In this document: positions 25,294 through 34,574 of the stretch, piece by piece | How positions within the stretch are numbered: position 1 is the stretch's first letter | Layout of the letters: every line of letters begins with the position of its first letter | DNA from: Ruegeria sp. EL01 | GTDB lineage: Bacteria > Pseudomonadota > Alphaproteobacteria > Rhodobacterales > Rhodobacteraceae | Reading direction: 5' to 3' | Length of the DNA stretch: 64,000 bases | NCBI RefSeq assembly: GCF_900313035.1 | Contig: NZ_OMPS01000003.1 | Location: 179,501 to 243,500 of the forward strand | Translations under genes and position numbers: made by a program | Notes under the pieces: model-generated | Seen by the model: the letters and a program-made list of their open reading frames with translations, nothing else | Databases searched by the model: none | Told to the model about the DNA's origin: nothing

Positions 25294-27377
25294 GCGGGCA
25301 CCGTTCCAACCAGCGCAGGTCGGGCCTCGAGCCCGATTTCCTCGAACGACAATACTGGGTTCGACATACCGCGGGCGTGCATAATTGTACGTAGCAGACG
25401 ACGGCGGCGAGTTGATGTTACGACGGCCGGAAACAAGCCGTGATCGGCGGATTGCGTTACGCTGTCGGCGACGCCGTCGGCAAGTTTGTTGAACAGGTTC
25501 GGCGGCAACGCCACGTCCAACCCGGCATTCGGAGCATCGATTTGGTAGGTGGCGAACGTGTCCTCCCACTCCGGCGCAAGCTGGATCAGGGGGATCGAGC
25601 CGTCCTCGCGTTTCATATCGGCTACCAGTTGAAAACCCAGCCTTTGGCGCACCAGCTCGCAAATGCCTTCGGGTTGGGTGGTTGTCAGCCGTGCCTCGGC
25701 CACGCTTTCCAGGATCAGCGCCATGTTTCGGATGGATACGCGTTCATCCAGCAGCAGGCGTAACACTGCGTGCAGCGTGTCGATTGGAACCTTGTCCGGG
25801 ACCAACTCATCCAGCAGCCTACGGTTGGCCTCGGCCCTGACCGGATCGCTGAGGCGGGTCATTTCGGACAACAAGCGGCGTAGGGATTTCAGGGTCAACA
25901 GGCGCGAGAAATTCTGTTTGATGATTTCCAGCAAATGCGTTGCCAGTATTTCCGGAGGCGACACGATCGTGGCCCCGCTCAGCGCGGCTTCTTCCTGGTC
26001 TTTGGGCAGAATCCAGCGTGCAGGTGCTCCATAGACAGGTTCGGTCACGTCATTCCCATCAGGCAGAAGATCCAGCCCATCTTGCACCAGTGCCAAAACC
26101 AGATCGGGGTTCAACACACCGCGCGCCTGTTCGACCCCATGCACCTTGATCACGTAGGTGCCGGTTGGCAGATCGGCCCGGTCGGTCAGGCGAATTTCGG
26201 GCAGGATCAACCCAAAGCTTGAGGCCACATACGTCCGCATATTGGCGATCCGCGCATCCAACCCTGTGCCTTGATTCAAGACCATGCTGACCAGATCCGG
26301 TGCAAATTCCAGATGTACGTCATCCAGATCCAGTATGTCGCCGATGGCCTGGGACACGGGCGCGTCCGTCTCGGTCGCTGGAACCTGAGCTTCGGCCTCG
26401 GCCGCTTTTTGCTTTTGGTAAACGTGGTAGGCCGCGTATCCCAAAACCGCTGCGCCCAGAATAAAGGGCAAAAACGGCAAGCCGGGTACGAGTGCGAACA
26501 GAACCATCAGCATCGCAACAGTTCCCAGTGCGGCCGGATGACGCCCAAGTTGCGAGAAGATCGCGCTGTCGGTCGCCCCTTGTGTGCCGCCCCGGGCCAA
26601 CAGAAGCGCCGATGCAATTGAGATGATCACTGCTGGGATTTGCGAGACCAGCCCATCGCCGACGGTCAGGATTGCATAAGTTTCAAACGCGGATGAGACC
26701 GGCATACCGTGCACGATCACACCCATCACCAGACCCATGACGAGGTTCAACAGAGTGATCAGCAACCCGGCGACCGCATCACCTTTGACGAATTTCGATG
26801 CGCCATCAAGCGAGCCGAAGAAGGTGGTTTCCTGCTGTTCCCGTTCGCGCCGTTCCTTGGCCTGTTGATGATCGATGGCCCCTGCCGACATGTCGCTGTC
26901 GATGGCAAGTTGTTTGCCGGGCATCCCGTCCAGTGCAAAGCGCGCCCCGACCTCGGCCATGCGCGCCGCGCCTTTGGTGATGACCATGAAGTTCACGATC
27001 AGCAACACGCCGAACACCACGAGACCCAGAAAGATGCTGCCGCCCATGACGAAATTGGCAAAGCCTTCAATCACGTCGCCCGCCGCGCTTGGGCCGGTAT
27101 GACCTTGTCCAATGATCAGTTTGGTGGACGAAACGTTTAGCGACAGGCGCAGCATCAGCGACGCCAGCAGGATCGTCGGAAATGATGAAAAATCCAAAGG
27201 CCGCTCGATGAACAGCGTCAGGGTGAAGATCAGAATCGCCAGCGCAAAGGATGTGGCCAACCCGACATCAAGCACCCAGGCGGGCATCGGCAGGATCATC
27301 ATCACGATGACCGTCATCAGCGCCAGCGCCAGCAAAACCGTGGGTGAAAACAGGGATCGGGGGTCGAACTTGGGCAC
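25290..27377 (-). CDS. flhA: Flagellar export gate protein FlhA
   Basis: Large export gate subunit that uses the proton motive force and docks chaperone-substrate complexes. In 695 residues: about eight N-terminal membrane helices, the FHIPEP-type signature (RLSLNVSSTK, then GHTGPSAAGDVIEGF), the cytoplasmic loop with FVKGDAVAGL, and the C-terminal cytoplasmic domain. All expected regions are present. It is first of the flhA-fliR-flhB-fliJ-like unit, each gene overlapping the next by four bases. Confidence 0.97.
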   Translation of the reverse strand: MPKFDPRSLFSPTVLLALALMTVIVMMILPMPAWVLDVGLATSFALAILIFTLTLFIERPLDFSSFPTILLASLMLRLSLNVSSTKLIIGQGHTGPSAAGDVIEGFANFVMGGSIFLGLVVFGVLLIVNFMVITKGAARMAEVGARFALDGMPGKQLAIDSDMSAGAIDHQQAKERREREQQETTFFGSLDGASKFVKGDAVAGLLITLLNLVMGLVMGVIVHGMPVSSAFETYAILTVGDGLVSQIPAVIISIASALLLARGGTQGATDSAIFSQLGRHPAALGTVAMLMVLFALVPGLPFLPFILGAAVLGYAAYHVYQKQKAAEAEAQVPATETDAPVSQAIGDILDLDDVHLEFAPDLVSMVLNQGTGLDARIANMRTYVASSFGLILPEIRLTDRADLPTGTYVIKVHGVEQARGVLNPDLVLALVQDGLDLLPDGNDVTEPVYGAPARWILPKDQEEAALSGATIVSPPEILATHLLEIIKQNFSRLLTLKSLRRLLSEMTRLSDPVRAEANRRLLDELVPDKVPIDTLHAVLRLLLDERVSIRNMALILESVAEARLTTTQPEGICELVRQRLGFQLVADMKREDGSIPLIQLAPEWEDTFATYQIDAPNAGLDVALPPNLFNKLADGVADSVTQSADHGLFPAVVTSTRRRRLLRTIMHARGMSNPVLSFEEIGLEARPALVGTVPA

Positions 27378-27386
27378 GCAGAGCTC

Positions 27387-28082
27387 CTAGTTGAAGGCGA
27401 TGAAGGCGGTCGCAGTTCCAGCTGCTGGCACCAGGGAGCCCAGCACCCCTTGCGGGGGTTGTTCGGTGTGAAGCGGGATCAAAGGGGCGGCGGCACCGGT
27501 AAAGGGATCTCGGGATAGCCGAGCGGTTTGCGTGGGCTGGGTACCATCAAGCTGCGCCAGAACGGTCTGAAAGCGCCCGCGATACGCTTCGGCCAGTGAT
27601 TGCGTGCGGGAATGGTACGCGCCAGCTGCGGCAGGCCAGGACCCCAGTTCGGCATGCAGTTGTTTCAAAAACCGGGCTGCGTAGGTGGCGTTTTCATCCG
27701 GATCGAACATCGCGTCGATGGATCGAAACGCCTTGCCGTGCCAACGGTAGTTGATTTGAAAGCATCCGACGTCAAAGCTGCGCACACCAGCCTTGAAAAT
27801 CTTGAACACGTAGGATTTCGCCTCAACCTCGGAGGTGAACCAATACCCTTGTCCTTCGACATTGATGGTCCAGGGCCAGGGTTCCAGATGGCCATCGCGG
27901 GTGTGCCCGGTTTCCACGCGCGCGATGGCGCGCAAAACATCCAGCGGCACATCTTCGGACAAAGCCGCCCGATGGGCCGCTTGATCACAAATTTCGTCAT
28001 GGGCGTTGGGCATGGCTAGAACTGCCGGCGCTATCAACACATGCGTCAGGAATAGGAAAAACGGGAACTTGCGATTTGGCAT
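27387..28082 (-). CDS. Lytic transglycosylase (SLT type), likely flagellar SltF role
   Basis: Cleaves peptidoglycan between MurNAc and GlcNAc. The 231-residue precursor has a signal peptide (about 1-23), the catalytic-glutamate motif RAIARVETGH (E about residue 57), GCFQINYRWHG replacing the usual GLMQ block, and an AARFLKQL plus AAGAYHS segment. Rhodobacter sphaeroides has a dedicated flagellar transglycosylase, SltF, that opens the wall for the rod. The location nine bases before flhA on the same strand suggests the same job. The C-terminal 60 residues are low in recognisable features. Confidence 0.85.
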   Translation of the reverse strand: MPNRKFPFFLFLTHVLIAPAVLAMPNAHDEICDQAAHRAALSEDVPLDVLRAIARVETGHTRDGHLEPWPWTINVEGQGYWFTSEVEAKSYVFKIFKAGVRSFDVGCFQINYRWHGKAFRSIDAMFDPDENATYAARFLKQLHAELGSWPAAAGAYHSRTQSLAEAYRGRFQTVLAQLDGTQPTQTARLSRDPFTGAAAPLIPLHTEQPPQGVLGSLVPAAGTATAFIAFN

Positions 28083-28155
28083 TCTGCCGGTCCGGGATTC
28101 TGATCAGTCCGGGCCAAGCTAGCCAGTCATTGGTTTACAGCCGGTTATCGGCCCA

Positions 28156-28584
28156 TCATTTTCGATCAATCCGCCTGCCAAATACAACGCTGGTGTTGGT
28201 GCGCAACACGCCCGGAATCTTGGCCAGCTCATCAACAATGATGTCCAGATCCTCGATCCTTGGTGCCTCGGCCGACAGCAGCAGGTCAAACTCACCATTG
28301 ATCGATAAGCAGCGTTTGACCTCGGGATAGGCTTCAAGCCGCTTGATGATACGTGTGGTTTCCTTCTGTTGTACTTCCAGCAAGACAACAACCTGTACGC
28401 GTGGGGCGTCTTCGGGCGCGCTTAGAACAACGGAATACCCGGCTATTACCCCACGATCTTCCATCCGACTGATCCGTTCGTGCACAGTTGTGCGTGCCAC
28501 GCCCAGTTTTGCAGCGATTTTCGTGGTCGACTCGCGGGCGTTGTGTTGCAGCGCGGTGATGATGCGGCGATCAAGCTGATCCAT
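28156..28584 (-). CDS. Lrp/AsnC family transcriptional regulator
   Basis: DNA-binding regulator, usually sensing an amino acid. The 142-residue protein has the N-terminal winged helix-turn-helix (DQLDRRIITALQHNARES, then AKLGVARTTVHERISRME) and a C-terminal RAM ligand domain (GEFDLLLSAEA, LAKIPGVLRTNTSVVF). Length is typical. It is separated from the MFS gene upstream by 51 bases, so cotranscription is possible but not certain. Target genes cannot be inferred. Confidence 0.92.
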   Translation of the reverse strand: MDQLDRRIITALQHNARESTTKIAAKLGVARTTVHERISRMEDRGVIAGYSVVLSAPEDAPRVQVVVLLEVQQKETTRIIKRLEAYPEVKRCLSINGEFDLLLSAEAPRIEDLDIIVDELAKIPGVLRTNTSVVFGRRIDRK

Positions 28585-28635
28585 GGGGTCTCCGTCATGG
28601 GTTCGCTATGGTGTATTTCAGATCGGTGCCAAGGC

Positions 28636-29856
28636 TCAAGGCTGGTGCGTTGCCGAATGTTTCTCGGAACGGGGCCAGATCAACAATGCTGTGCCCAGAC
28701 CACAAATCGCGGCACAGGTCATCCAGGTTAGCGCAACGGTTGCGCCGAACTGTGTCATCAGCCAGCCCGCCAATGGATAAAGGACCAACCAACAGGCATG
28801 CGACAGGGTGAACTGCGCTGCGAACAGGGCCGGTCGATCCTCGGCCTTAGCAGAGCGGGTTAAGAGGCGTCCGGATGGGGTCAGTGTCACGGAATACCCG
28901 AAACCAACAAAGCCCCACAGCGTGGTGATTAGAACCAAAGTCATAGGATCGGTAGCTGACAGAAAGGCCGCCGTTGCCATAGATGCGATCCCAATCGTAG
29001 ATCCTGTCAACATGACACAGCGATCTTCGAACTGATCCAACAAGGATGGCAAAGCAAAGGCCGCAATCATCGAACCACCGCCGAACCCTGCCAAAGCCAT
29101 GGCCACCGCGCTTTCGGACAGGCCCAGATCGGTGCGGATAATGACCACCGTGTTGACGATGACCATCGCACTTAGCGCCGCTGCAGACCAGCTGAGCGCC
29201 AGCAGACCACGTAAACGAGGCGTCGCGAGGTAGATGCGCATACCGCGTGTTGTCCTGTCGTAGATGCCTTGTCGCCGGGTCGATTTGGGTGATGGCAGTG
29301 CCACCGATACAACAAGAACCGCCGAGGCGACGAACCCAAGGCTTGTGCCCCAAAACAAGGTCTCAAAGCTGAGAAAGACCAAAAGGGCAGCCGCCAGCAT
29401 GGGGCTCAGCAAACTTTCCATATCGACCGCTAGGCGGGACAGGGACAAGGCGCGTGTATAGTCGCGCTCATCCGGCAGAACATCGGGGATCGTGGCCTGA
29501 AACGCTGGGGTAAATCCGGCAGATGCGGATTGCAGCACAAAGATGAGGACATAGACCTGCCAAACCTCGGTTACAAAAGGCAGGCACAAGGCAACGGCCG
29601 CCCGCACCAGATCCAGAACCACAAGCATCTTGCGCCGATCAAGCTGTTGGGCGAAGGCGGCGGCCAATGGGGCAATACCGACGTAAGCCAGCATTTTGAT
29701 GGTCAATGCGGTGCCCAAAACCATCCCGGCGGCGTCCCCGGCCAGATCATATGCCAACAGGCCCAGTGCGATTGTGGCCAGCCCTGTACCCGTCAGGGCA
29801 ACGACTTGCGCAGCCAGCAGGTGACGGTAGGTGCGGTTCCGCAGAACACTCAGCAT
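28636..29856 (-). CDS. MFS exporter paired with a CsoR-type regulator
   Basis: Inner-membrane efflux permease of 406 residues with about twelve membrane helices. Typical MFS features are DRRKMLVVLDLVRA after helix 2 and QATIPDVLPDERDYTRALSLSR in the middle, the latter common in NreB/entS-like exporters. It starts three bases after the stop of a CsoR/RcnR-family metal sensor, so metal efflux is the simplest reading. The metal is not identifiable from sequence. No extra metal-binding tail is present. Confidence 0.85.
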   Translation of the reverse strand: MLSVLRNRTYRHLLAAQVVALTGTGLATIALGLLAYDLAGDAAGMVLGTALTIKMLAYVGIAPLAAAFAQQLDRRKMLVVLDLVRAAVALCLPFVTEVWQVYVLIFVLQSASAGFTPAFQATIPDVLPDERDYTRALSLSRLAVDMESLLSPMLAAALLVFLSFETLFWGTSLGFVASAVLVVSVALPSPKSTRRQGIYDRTTRGMRIYLATPRLRGLLALSWSAAALSAMVIVNTVVIIRTDLGLSESAVAMALAGFGGGSMIAAFALPSLLDQFEDRCVMLTGSTIGIASMATAAFLSATDPMTLVLITTLWGFVGFGYSVTLTPSGRLLTRSAKAEDRPALFAAQFTLSHACWLVLYPLAGWLMTQFGATVALTWMTCAAICGLGTALLIWPRSEKHSATHQP

Positions 29857-29859
29857 AGG

Positions 29860-30123
29860 TTACAAATACTTCGTTATGGTTTTGAAATCCTCGAAGTCCG
29901 GCCGATTGCTTTCGGCGTCTGGTGACAGGCAATGGTCGATGTGATCATGGATCAAAACGCGCTTGGCCTTGATGATCGCTTTTTCGACGGCGAACAACTG
30001 TTGGGCTATGTCCGAACAGGGTGCCTGATCTTCGAGCATGGTAATGACTTTGCCTAAATGCCCATAGGCACGCCTGAGACGTGCGGTGATTTGCGGGTGC
30101 GACTGGTGTGGATCATCTTTCAT
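29860..30123 (-). CDS. CsoR/RcnR family metal-sensing repressor
   Basis: Four-helix DNA-binding repressor of 87 residues. Potential ligand positions follow the CsoR spacing: Cys in APCSDIAQQL, His 25 residues later, Cys 29 residues later in HDHIDHC, i.e. the Cys-His-Cys set of Cu(I)-type CsoR rather than the His-rich RcnR set. ATG 30123 is preferred: an in-frame ATG at 30144 lies inside a palindromic operator-like sequence. It is cotranscribed with the MFS exporter downstream. Confidence 0.85.
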   Translation of the reverse strand: MKDDPHQSHPQITARLRRAYGHLGKVITMLEDQAPCSDIAQQLFAVEKAIIKAKRVLIHDHIDHCLSPDAESNRPDFEDFKTITKYL

Positions 30124-30132
30124 ACATATCCA

Positions 30133-30151
30133 TATCCCCCCCATGGGGATA
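30133..30151. promoter_or_regulatory. Operator-like inverted repeat upstream of the CsoR gene
   Basis: TATCCCC (30133-30139) and GGGGATA (30145-30151) form perfect 7-bp arms around five bases, ten bases upstream of the repressor ATG. G/C-tract inverted repeats flanked by A/T are the known operator style of the CsoR/RcnR family. Likely autoregulation of the repressor-exporter pair. Confidence 0.65.
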
Positions 30152-30255
30152 ATAGCAAGAGCTGAGGCATTGATCGGCCCGTGTCTAAGGGGTGGCGTTG
30201 AGTTTATGGGTCAAACCGCCTATCTCGGGGGCAATATGGCACAAAGGACAAATCC

Positions 30256-30870
30256 GTGGCGAACCATTTGTACAAAAACGACCTGCCCGACGGGTTGGAC
30301 ATGGGCCCCGTAGTGGCCATCGATTGTGAAACCATGGGGCTTAACCCGCATCGGGATCGCCTTTGCGTCATCCAGATGTCCGGCGGGGACGGCAACAGCC
30401 ATATCGTTCAGGCGGAAAAGGGGCAGACCGAGGCGCCCAACCTATGTGCCATGCTGGAAAACCCGGATGTATTGAAGCTGTTCCATTTTGGCCGCTTCGA
30501 CATCGCCGCGATGTACCATGCCTTTGGCGCTTTGGCCGCGCCGGTCTATTGCACCAAGATCGCCAGCCGTCTGATCCGGACCTATACTGACCGGCACGGG
30601 TTGAAGAACCTGTGTCAGGAGCTGATCGGGGTTGATATCTCGAAACAACAGCAGATGAGCGACTGGGGAGCAGAAACCCTGACTGATGCACAATTGGACT
30701 ATGCCGCCTCTGACGTGCTGTATCTGCATCGCCTGCGGGATGAACTGAATGCGCGGCTGGCCCGTGAAGGCCGGGTCGAGATGGCGCAGGCCTGTTTTGA
30801 TTTCCTGCCCATGCGTGCGAAACTGGATCTCGCTGGTTGGCCCGAAACGGATATCTTTGCACACTCATGA
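30256..30870 (+). CDS. rnd: Ribonuclease D-type 3'-5' exonuclease (short form)
   Basis: Trims RNA 3' ends. The 204-residue protein is a bare DEDDy exonuclease domain: AIDCETMGL (Exo I), HFGRFDIAAM (Exo II) and YAASDVLYLHRL (Exo III). It lacks the HRDC domains of E. coli RNase D, as is usual for the short alphaproteobacterial form. GTG start at 30256. Its stop overlaps the kdsD start, so it leads the kdsD-lptC-lptA-lptB run. Confidence 0.88.
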   Translation: MANHLYKNDLPDGLDMGPVVAIDCETMGLNPHRDRLCVIQMSGGDGNSHIVQAEKGQTEAPNLCAMLENPDVLKLFHFGRFDIAAMYHAFGALAAPVYCTKIASRLIRTYTDRHGLKNLCQELIGVDISKQQQMSDWGAETLTDAQLDYAASDVLYLHRLRDELNARLAREGRVEMAQACFDFLPMRAKLDLAGWPETDIFAHS

Positions 30871-31835
30871 CCGACACTGAATCTTTCCTGAGAACGGCCC
30901 GACAGGTCATCACGGACGAAGCCCGCGCGCTGGACATACTGACCGAGGGCCTGGACGAGCATTTTGCCGAAGCGGCGCAACTGATCCTGCAGGCAACGGG
31001 CCGCATCATCATCAGTGGGATCGGTAAATCCGGCCATATCGGACACAAGATCGCAGCGACATTGGCCAGTACCGGAACGCCTGCCTATTTCGTGCATCCG
31101 GCCGAAGCCAGCCATGGTGATCTGGGTATGGTGTCCAAGGGGGACGTGGTGCTTGCCATATCGAACTCGGGTGAAGCACCCGAGCTGGCAAACCTTCTGG
31201 CATTTACGCGCCGGTTCGGCATCCCGTTGATCGGATTATCGAGCAAGCCCGAAAGCACGCTGATGAAACAGGCAGATGTGCATCTGCTGATCCCGTCGAT
31301 GGGCGAGGCATGTGGGTATGGCATGGTGCCTTCGATTTCGACAACGCTGACATTGGCGATGGGCGATGCGCTGGCCATTGCGTTGATGAAGTACCGGGAC
31401 TTCAAGCCCGAGGATTTTCGCGCGTTCCACCCTGGTGGCAAGCTGGGGGCGCGGCTTAGTACCGTGCGCGACCTGATGCACACAGGCCGGGCGTTACCGC
31501 TGGTCGCGGCAAGTACCCCGATGAGCGATGCGTTGATTGAGATCAGCCAGAAGGGGTTTGGTGTCGCCGGCGTCACTGATGCACAAGATGCTCTGATGGG
31601 GATTATCACCGATGGTGACCTTCGGCGTCACATGGACGGGCTGCTGGACAAGACAACCGAACAGGTCATGACACAAAACCCGACCACCATTGCGCCGGGC
31701 GCGTTGGCGGAAGAAGCAGTGGCGATCATGAATGACCGAAAAATCACATCGCTTTTTGTGGTCGATCCTGAGACGTCAGGCCAGGCACAGGGTTTGCTGC
31801 ACATCCATGACTGCCTGCGTGTCGGGTTGGGCTGA
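30867..31835 (+). CDS. kdsD: Arabinose-5-phosphate isomerase
   Basis: Converts ribulose 5-phosphate to arabinose 5-phosphate, the first step to KDO for LPS. In 322 residues: SIS sugar isomerase domain (IISGIGKSGHIGHKIAATLASTG; EASHGDLGM; ISNSGEAPE; FHPGGKLGARL), then two CBS domains (about 200-320). ATG 30867 overlaps the rnd stop (ATGA); an upstream in-frame start lies within rnd. Placement before lptCAB fits an LPS supply operon. Confidence 0.95.
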   Translation: MTDTESFLRTARQVITDEARALDILTEGLDEHFAEAAQLILQATGRIIISGIGKSGHIGHKIAATLASTGTPAYFVHPAEASHGDLGMVSKGDVVLAISNSGEAPELANLLAFTRRFGIPLIGLSSKPESTLMKQADVHLLIPSMGEACGYGMVPSISTTLTLAMGDALAIALMKYRDFKPEDFRAFHPGGKLGARLSTVRDLMHTGRALPLVAASTPMSDALIEISQKGFGVAGVTDAQDALMGIITDGDLRRHMDGLLDKTTEQVMTQNPTTIAPGALAEEAVAIMNDRKITSLFVVDPETSGQAQGLLHIHDCLRVGLG

Positions 31836-31846
31836 GGGAGGCTGAG

Positions 31847-32446
31847 GTGGACCGATATTCACGTATGGTTCAGTTCTTTAAGGTCCTGTTGCCGCTGGCG
31901 GCTATTATCATGCTGTCCACAGTCTTCCTGCTGTCTCGCAGCATTGAAACCAATGTCTCGGTTCCATTTGCTCAGAAAGACATCGATGCGCGTCTGGCAG
32001 AGCAGGTGGTTACGCAGCCAAACTATCGTGGGACCACGCGCAAAGGCGAAGATGTCCAGATCGAAGCAACACAGGCAACCCAAGGTTCGGAAGAATCGGT
32101 TCCCGCTGCGTCCGAGTTTCGGGGGCGCTTTGGCTTGTTGAACGGTGGCGTGATCACGCTGGACTCGAATTCCGGTCTTATACGACCGGACCTTGGGACG
32201 GCGACGTTTGTCGGCGATGTCGTCATTACGACAACTGACGGTATCCTGGTCACCACGGATCTTCTGAACACATCGCTTGATGAAATTCGCGGTGATACGC
32301 CGGGACAGGTGAACGGAACCGGGGTGATTGGTGATTTTTCAGCGGGACGAATGACTTTCGGGACTGAAAAAAAGGACGGTCCGGTCCATATTCTTTTTAC
32401 AGATGGCGTTAAGCTGGTATATGAGCCTGAAAAAGCAGAAAGATAA
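31847..32446 (+). CDS. lptC: LPS export ABC transporter periplasmic protein LptC
   Basis: Inner-membrane-anchored bridge component that passes LPS from LptBFG to LptA. The 199-residue protein has one N-terminal membrane helix (about 12-30) and a beta-jellyroll periplasmic domain with GRFGLLNGGVITLDSNSGLI and GVIGDFSAGRMTF. GTG start at 31847. Sequence conservation is low in this family, so position between kdsD and lptA is part of the evidence. Confidence 0.88.
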   Translation: MDRYSRMVQFFKVLLPLAAIIMLSTVFLLSRSIETNVSVPFAQKDIDARLAEQVVTQPNYRGTTRKGEDVQIEATQATQGSEESVPAASEFRGRFGLLNGGVITLDSNSGLIRPDLGTATFVGDVVITTTDGILVTTDLLNTSLDEIRGDTPGQVNGTGVIGDFSAGRMTFGTEKKDGPVHILFTDGVKLVYEPEKAER

Positions 32447-32449
32447 CCT

Positions 32450-32941
32450 GTGTTCTATTTTCGTTTTGTCCTTTTGTGTTTCTTACTGGTAACGGGTGCC
32501 GTTTCTGCAACTGCGCAGCAAGCGCAGCTGGCGTTTGGGTCTGTGAAGACCGACCCCAGCCTTCCGGTCGAAGTGACCTCAGAAACGCTGAACGTGAATC
32601 AAGAGGACGGATCAGCCGAATTCGTGGGCAATGTTATCGTCATTCAGGGCGAAATGCGTTTGACCGCCGAGCGGGTTCTGGTCATCTACAATCAAGACCG
32701 TTCGGCCATCGATCGCATGGAAGCCACCGAAAACGTGGTTCTGGTCAGCCCACCAGATGCGGCCGAGGGTGACTGGGCTGAATACACGATTGATTCAGGT
32801 GTGATCGTGATGAAGGGCAATGTGTTGCTGACACAAGGCCCGAGCATAATTAGCGGCGATCAGATGAACGCAAACCTGACGACCGGCACAGCGACTATGA
32901 CGGGGCGGGTCAAGACGATCCTGCAGCAGGGGAACAACTGA
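32450..32941 (+). CDS. lptA: LPS transport periplasmic protein LptA
   Basis: Periplasmic beta-jellyroll that forms the LPS bridge to the outer membrane. The 163-residue precursor has a signal peptide (about 1-22, ending ATA) and the OstA-like pattern [20 protein letters not shown], followed by [13 protein letters not shown] and [13 protein letters not shown] start at 32450, three bases after lptC; the stop overlaps lptB ATG. Confidence 0.93.
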   Translation: MFYFRFVLLCFLLVTGAVSATAQQAQLAFGSVKTDPSLPVEVTSETLNVNQEDGSAEFVGNVIVIQGEMRLTAERVLVIYNQDRSAIDRMEATENVVLVSPPDAAEGDWAEYTIDSGVIVMKGNVLLTQGPSIISGDQMNANLTTGTATMTGRVKTILQQGNN

Positions 32942-33699
32942 TGACCACCCCTAATCTGTCCGTTGCCGAGGGTAGCGCTGGGCTCAGAATCGAGAAGCTG
33001 CGCAAGTCTTATCGCAAGAAAACCGTCATCCGGGACGTCTCGATGACGCTTGGCCGGTCTGAGGTGGTTGCGCTTTTGGGGCCGAACGGCTCGGGCAAAA
33101 CCACGACCTTTTACTCAGTGGCTGGTTTGGTGTTTCCCGAAGCGGGCACAGTTACGCTGGACGGGCAAAACGTTACAACACTACCGATGTATCGGCGCGC
33201 TCGTATGGGTATCGGTTACCTGCCGCAGGAGATGTCGATCTTTCGCGGTATGAGCGTTGAAGACAACATCGCCGCTGTACTGGACATCACCGTCAATCAC
33301 GCGCACCGGCGCAAAGAACGGCTCGAAGAGCTGCTGTCCGATTTCTCAATCGAGCATCTGCGACGTGCACCTGCGCTGGCCCTATCCGGAGGCGAGCGCC
33401 GCCGCGTTGAGATTGCGCGCTGTCTGGCCGCCGACCCGAAGTACTTGCTGCTGGACGAGCCGTTTGCGGGCGTCGACCCCATCAGTGTGGGCGATATTCG
33501 TCACCTTGTGGCAGATCTCAAGAAACGGGGAATCGGTGTGTTGATCACTGATCACAACGTCCGGGAAACGCTGGAGATTGTCGATCGCGCCTATATTCTG
33601 CATGACGGTCAGGTGCTAATGTCGGGTACGCCCGAAGAAGTTGTGGACAACGAAAACGTCCGCCGCGTGTACCTGGGTGAAAATTTCCGAATATCATAA
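32941..33699 (+). CDS. lptB: LPS export ABC transporter ATPase LptB
   Basis: Cytoplasmic ATPase powering LPS extraction by LptFG. The 252-residue protein has Walker [11 protein letters not shown], the Q-loop [17 protein letters not shown], signature [15 protein letters not shown], Walker [14 protein letters not shown], and the switch histidine in [10 protein letters not shown]. Full length. The start overlaps the lptA stop. LptF and LptG are not in the window. Confidence 0.97.
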   Translation: MTTPNLSVAEGSAGLRIEKLRKSYRKKTVIRDVSMTLGRSEVVALLGPNGSGKTTTFYSVAGLVFPEAGTVTLDGQNVTTLPMYRRARMGIGYLPQEMSIFRGMSVEDNIAAVLDITVNHAHRRKERLEELLSDFSIEHLRRAPALALSGGERRRVEIARCLAADPKYLLLDEPFAGVDPISVGDIRHLVADLKKRGIGVLITDHNVRETLEIVDRAYILHDGQVLMSGTPEEVVDNENVRRVYLGENFRIS

Positions 33700-33901
33700 G
33701 CTTGCGCGGAATTGCGCCGGGCGCCCGGAGGAAATCGCGTATATACACTCCTGTTTTGATTGACTCTTCCACCGTCTCTTGCCTCAATTGGTGCATGGTA
33801 TTTCTTCGGTTCCAGACTGGATCACGATGTCCCTTCTTTGAGGGGTGTGACCACAGACAACCGCAGGATATGCCCTTACCCCCCACCCGATAATAACAGG
33901 C

Positions 33902-33920
33902 ACGTCGCGTAACGTGACGT
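33902..33920. promoter_or_regulatory. 19-bp near-palindrome upstream of hpf
   Basis: ACGTCGCGT and ACGTGACGT around a central A pair at eight of nine positions, the ninth being G/T. It lies 31 bases upstream of the hpf ATG, just before the ribosome-binding site. It could be an operator in DNA or a hairpin in the mRNA leader. The rest of 33700-33951 shows no clear terminator. Confidence 0.45.
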
Positions 33921-33951
33921 CAGAATGGGTGTGAAATGTGAAGGAGACCAC

Positions 33952-34515
33952 ATGCGTTACCAAATAAGCGGAAAACAGATCGACATCGGCGCGGCCCTGC
34001 AGACCCATGTGCAGACCGAGTTGGGTGAGGTTGTGGGCAAATATGCCCAGCGCCCCACGGATGCCAATGTTGTCTTTTCCCGTTCAGCGCATGAATATGT
34101 ATGCGAAACTACAGTACATTTATCTACAGGTCTGACGGCGCAGGCCAAGGCGCATGCAACTGAAATCTACGCGGCATTCGAAGGGTGCTGTGAAAAGATG
34201 GATAAGCAATTGCGTCGCTACAAACGCCGGCTCAAGGACCATCACAAGGATCGATCAGAACCGGTTGAACTCTTTGGTGCGTCCTCTTATATCCTCGCGT
34301 CTGAAGAATCAGGGACGGCTGACGAACCCGAATCTCTGCAGCCAATGATCGTGGCTGAGATGGAAACCAAGATCCCATCGTTGAGTGTTGGTGAAGCTGT
34401 CATGCAGATGGAACTGGCTGGCGCCCCGGTGTTGGTGTTCCGCAACGAGAACAAGGACGGATTGAATGTGGTGTATCGTCGGGAAGACGGAAACATCGGT
34501 TGGATTGATCCGTAA
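33952..34515 (+). CDS. hpf: Ribosome hibernation-promoting factor, long form
   Basis: Binds the 30S subunit in stationary phase and drives 100S ribosome dimers. The 187-residue protein has the N-terminal S30AE domain (RYQISGKQIDIGAALQTHVQ; basic KQLRRYKRRLKDHH) and the C-terminal dimerisation domain of long HPF (SVGEAVMQMELAGAPVLVFRNENK, DGNIGWIDP). AAGGAGA precedes ATG 33952. It sits between lptB and ptsN; in many proteobacteria rpoN would lie before it. Confidence 0.95.
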   Translation: MRYQISGKQIDIGAALQTHVQTELGEVVGKYAQRPTDANVVFSRSAHEYVCETTVHLSTGLTAQAKAHATEIYAAFEGCCEKMDKQLRRYKRRLKDHHKDRSEPVELFGASSYILASEESGTADEPESLQPMIVAEMETKIPSLSVGEAVMQMELAGAPVLVFRNENKDGLNVVYRREDGNIGWIDP

Positions 34516-34574
34516 CAGGCAAAGATAGCGAGGCAGGCCTCTGCGAAGCAGAGGCAATGTCATGGAGCATGATC

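Noticed and set aside
25294..25662. Upstream extension of fliR by about 120 residues
   Set aside because: It lies inside flhA in another frame and is Arg-rich non-family sequence; the GTG start overlapping the flhA stop gives the normal FliR length.
30124..30144. Longer start for the CsoR-type regulator at ATG 30144
   Set aside because: That codon lies inside the operator-like inverted repeat and adds residues not typical of the family.
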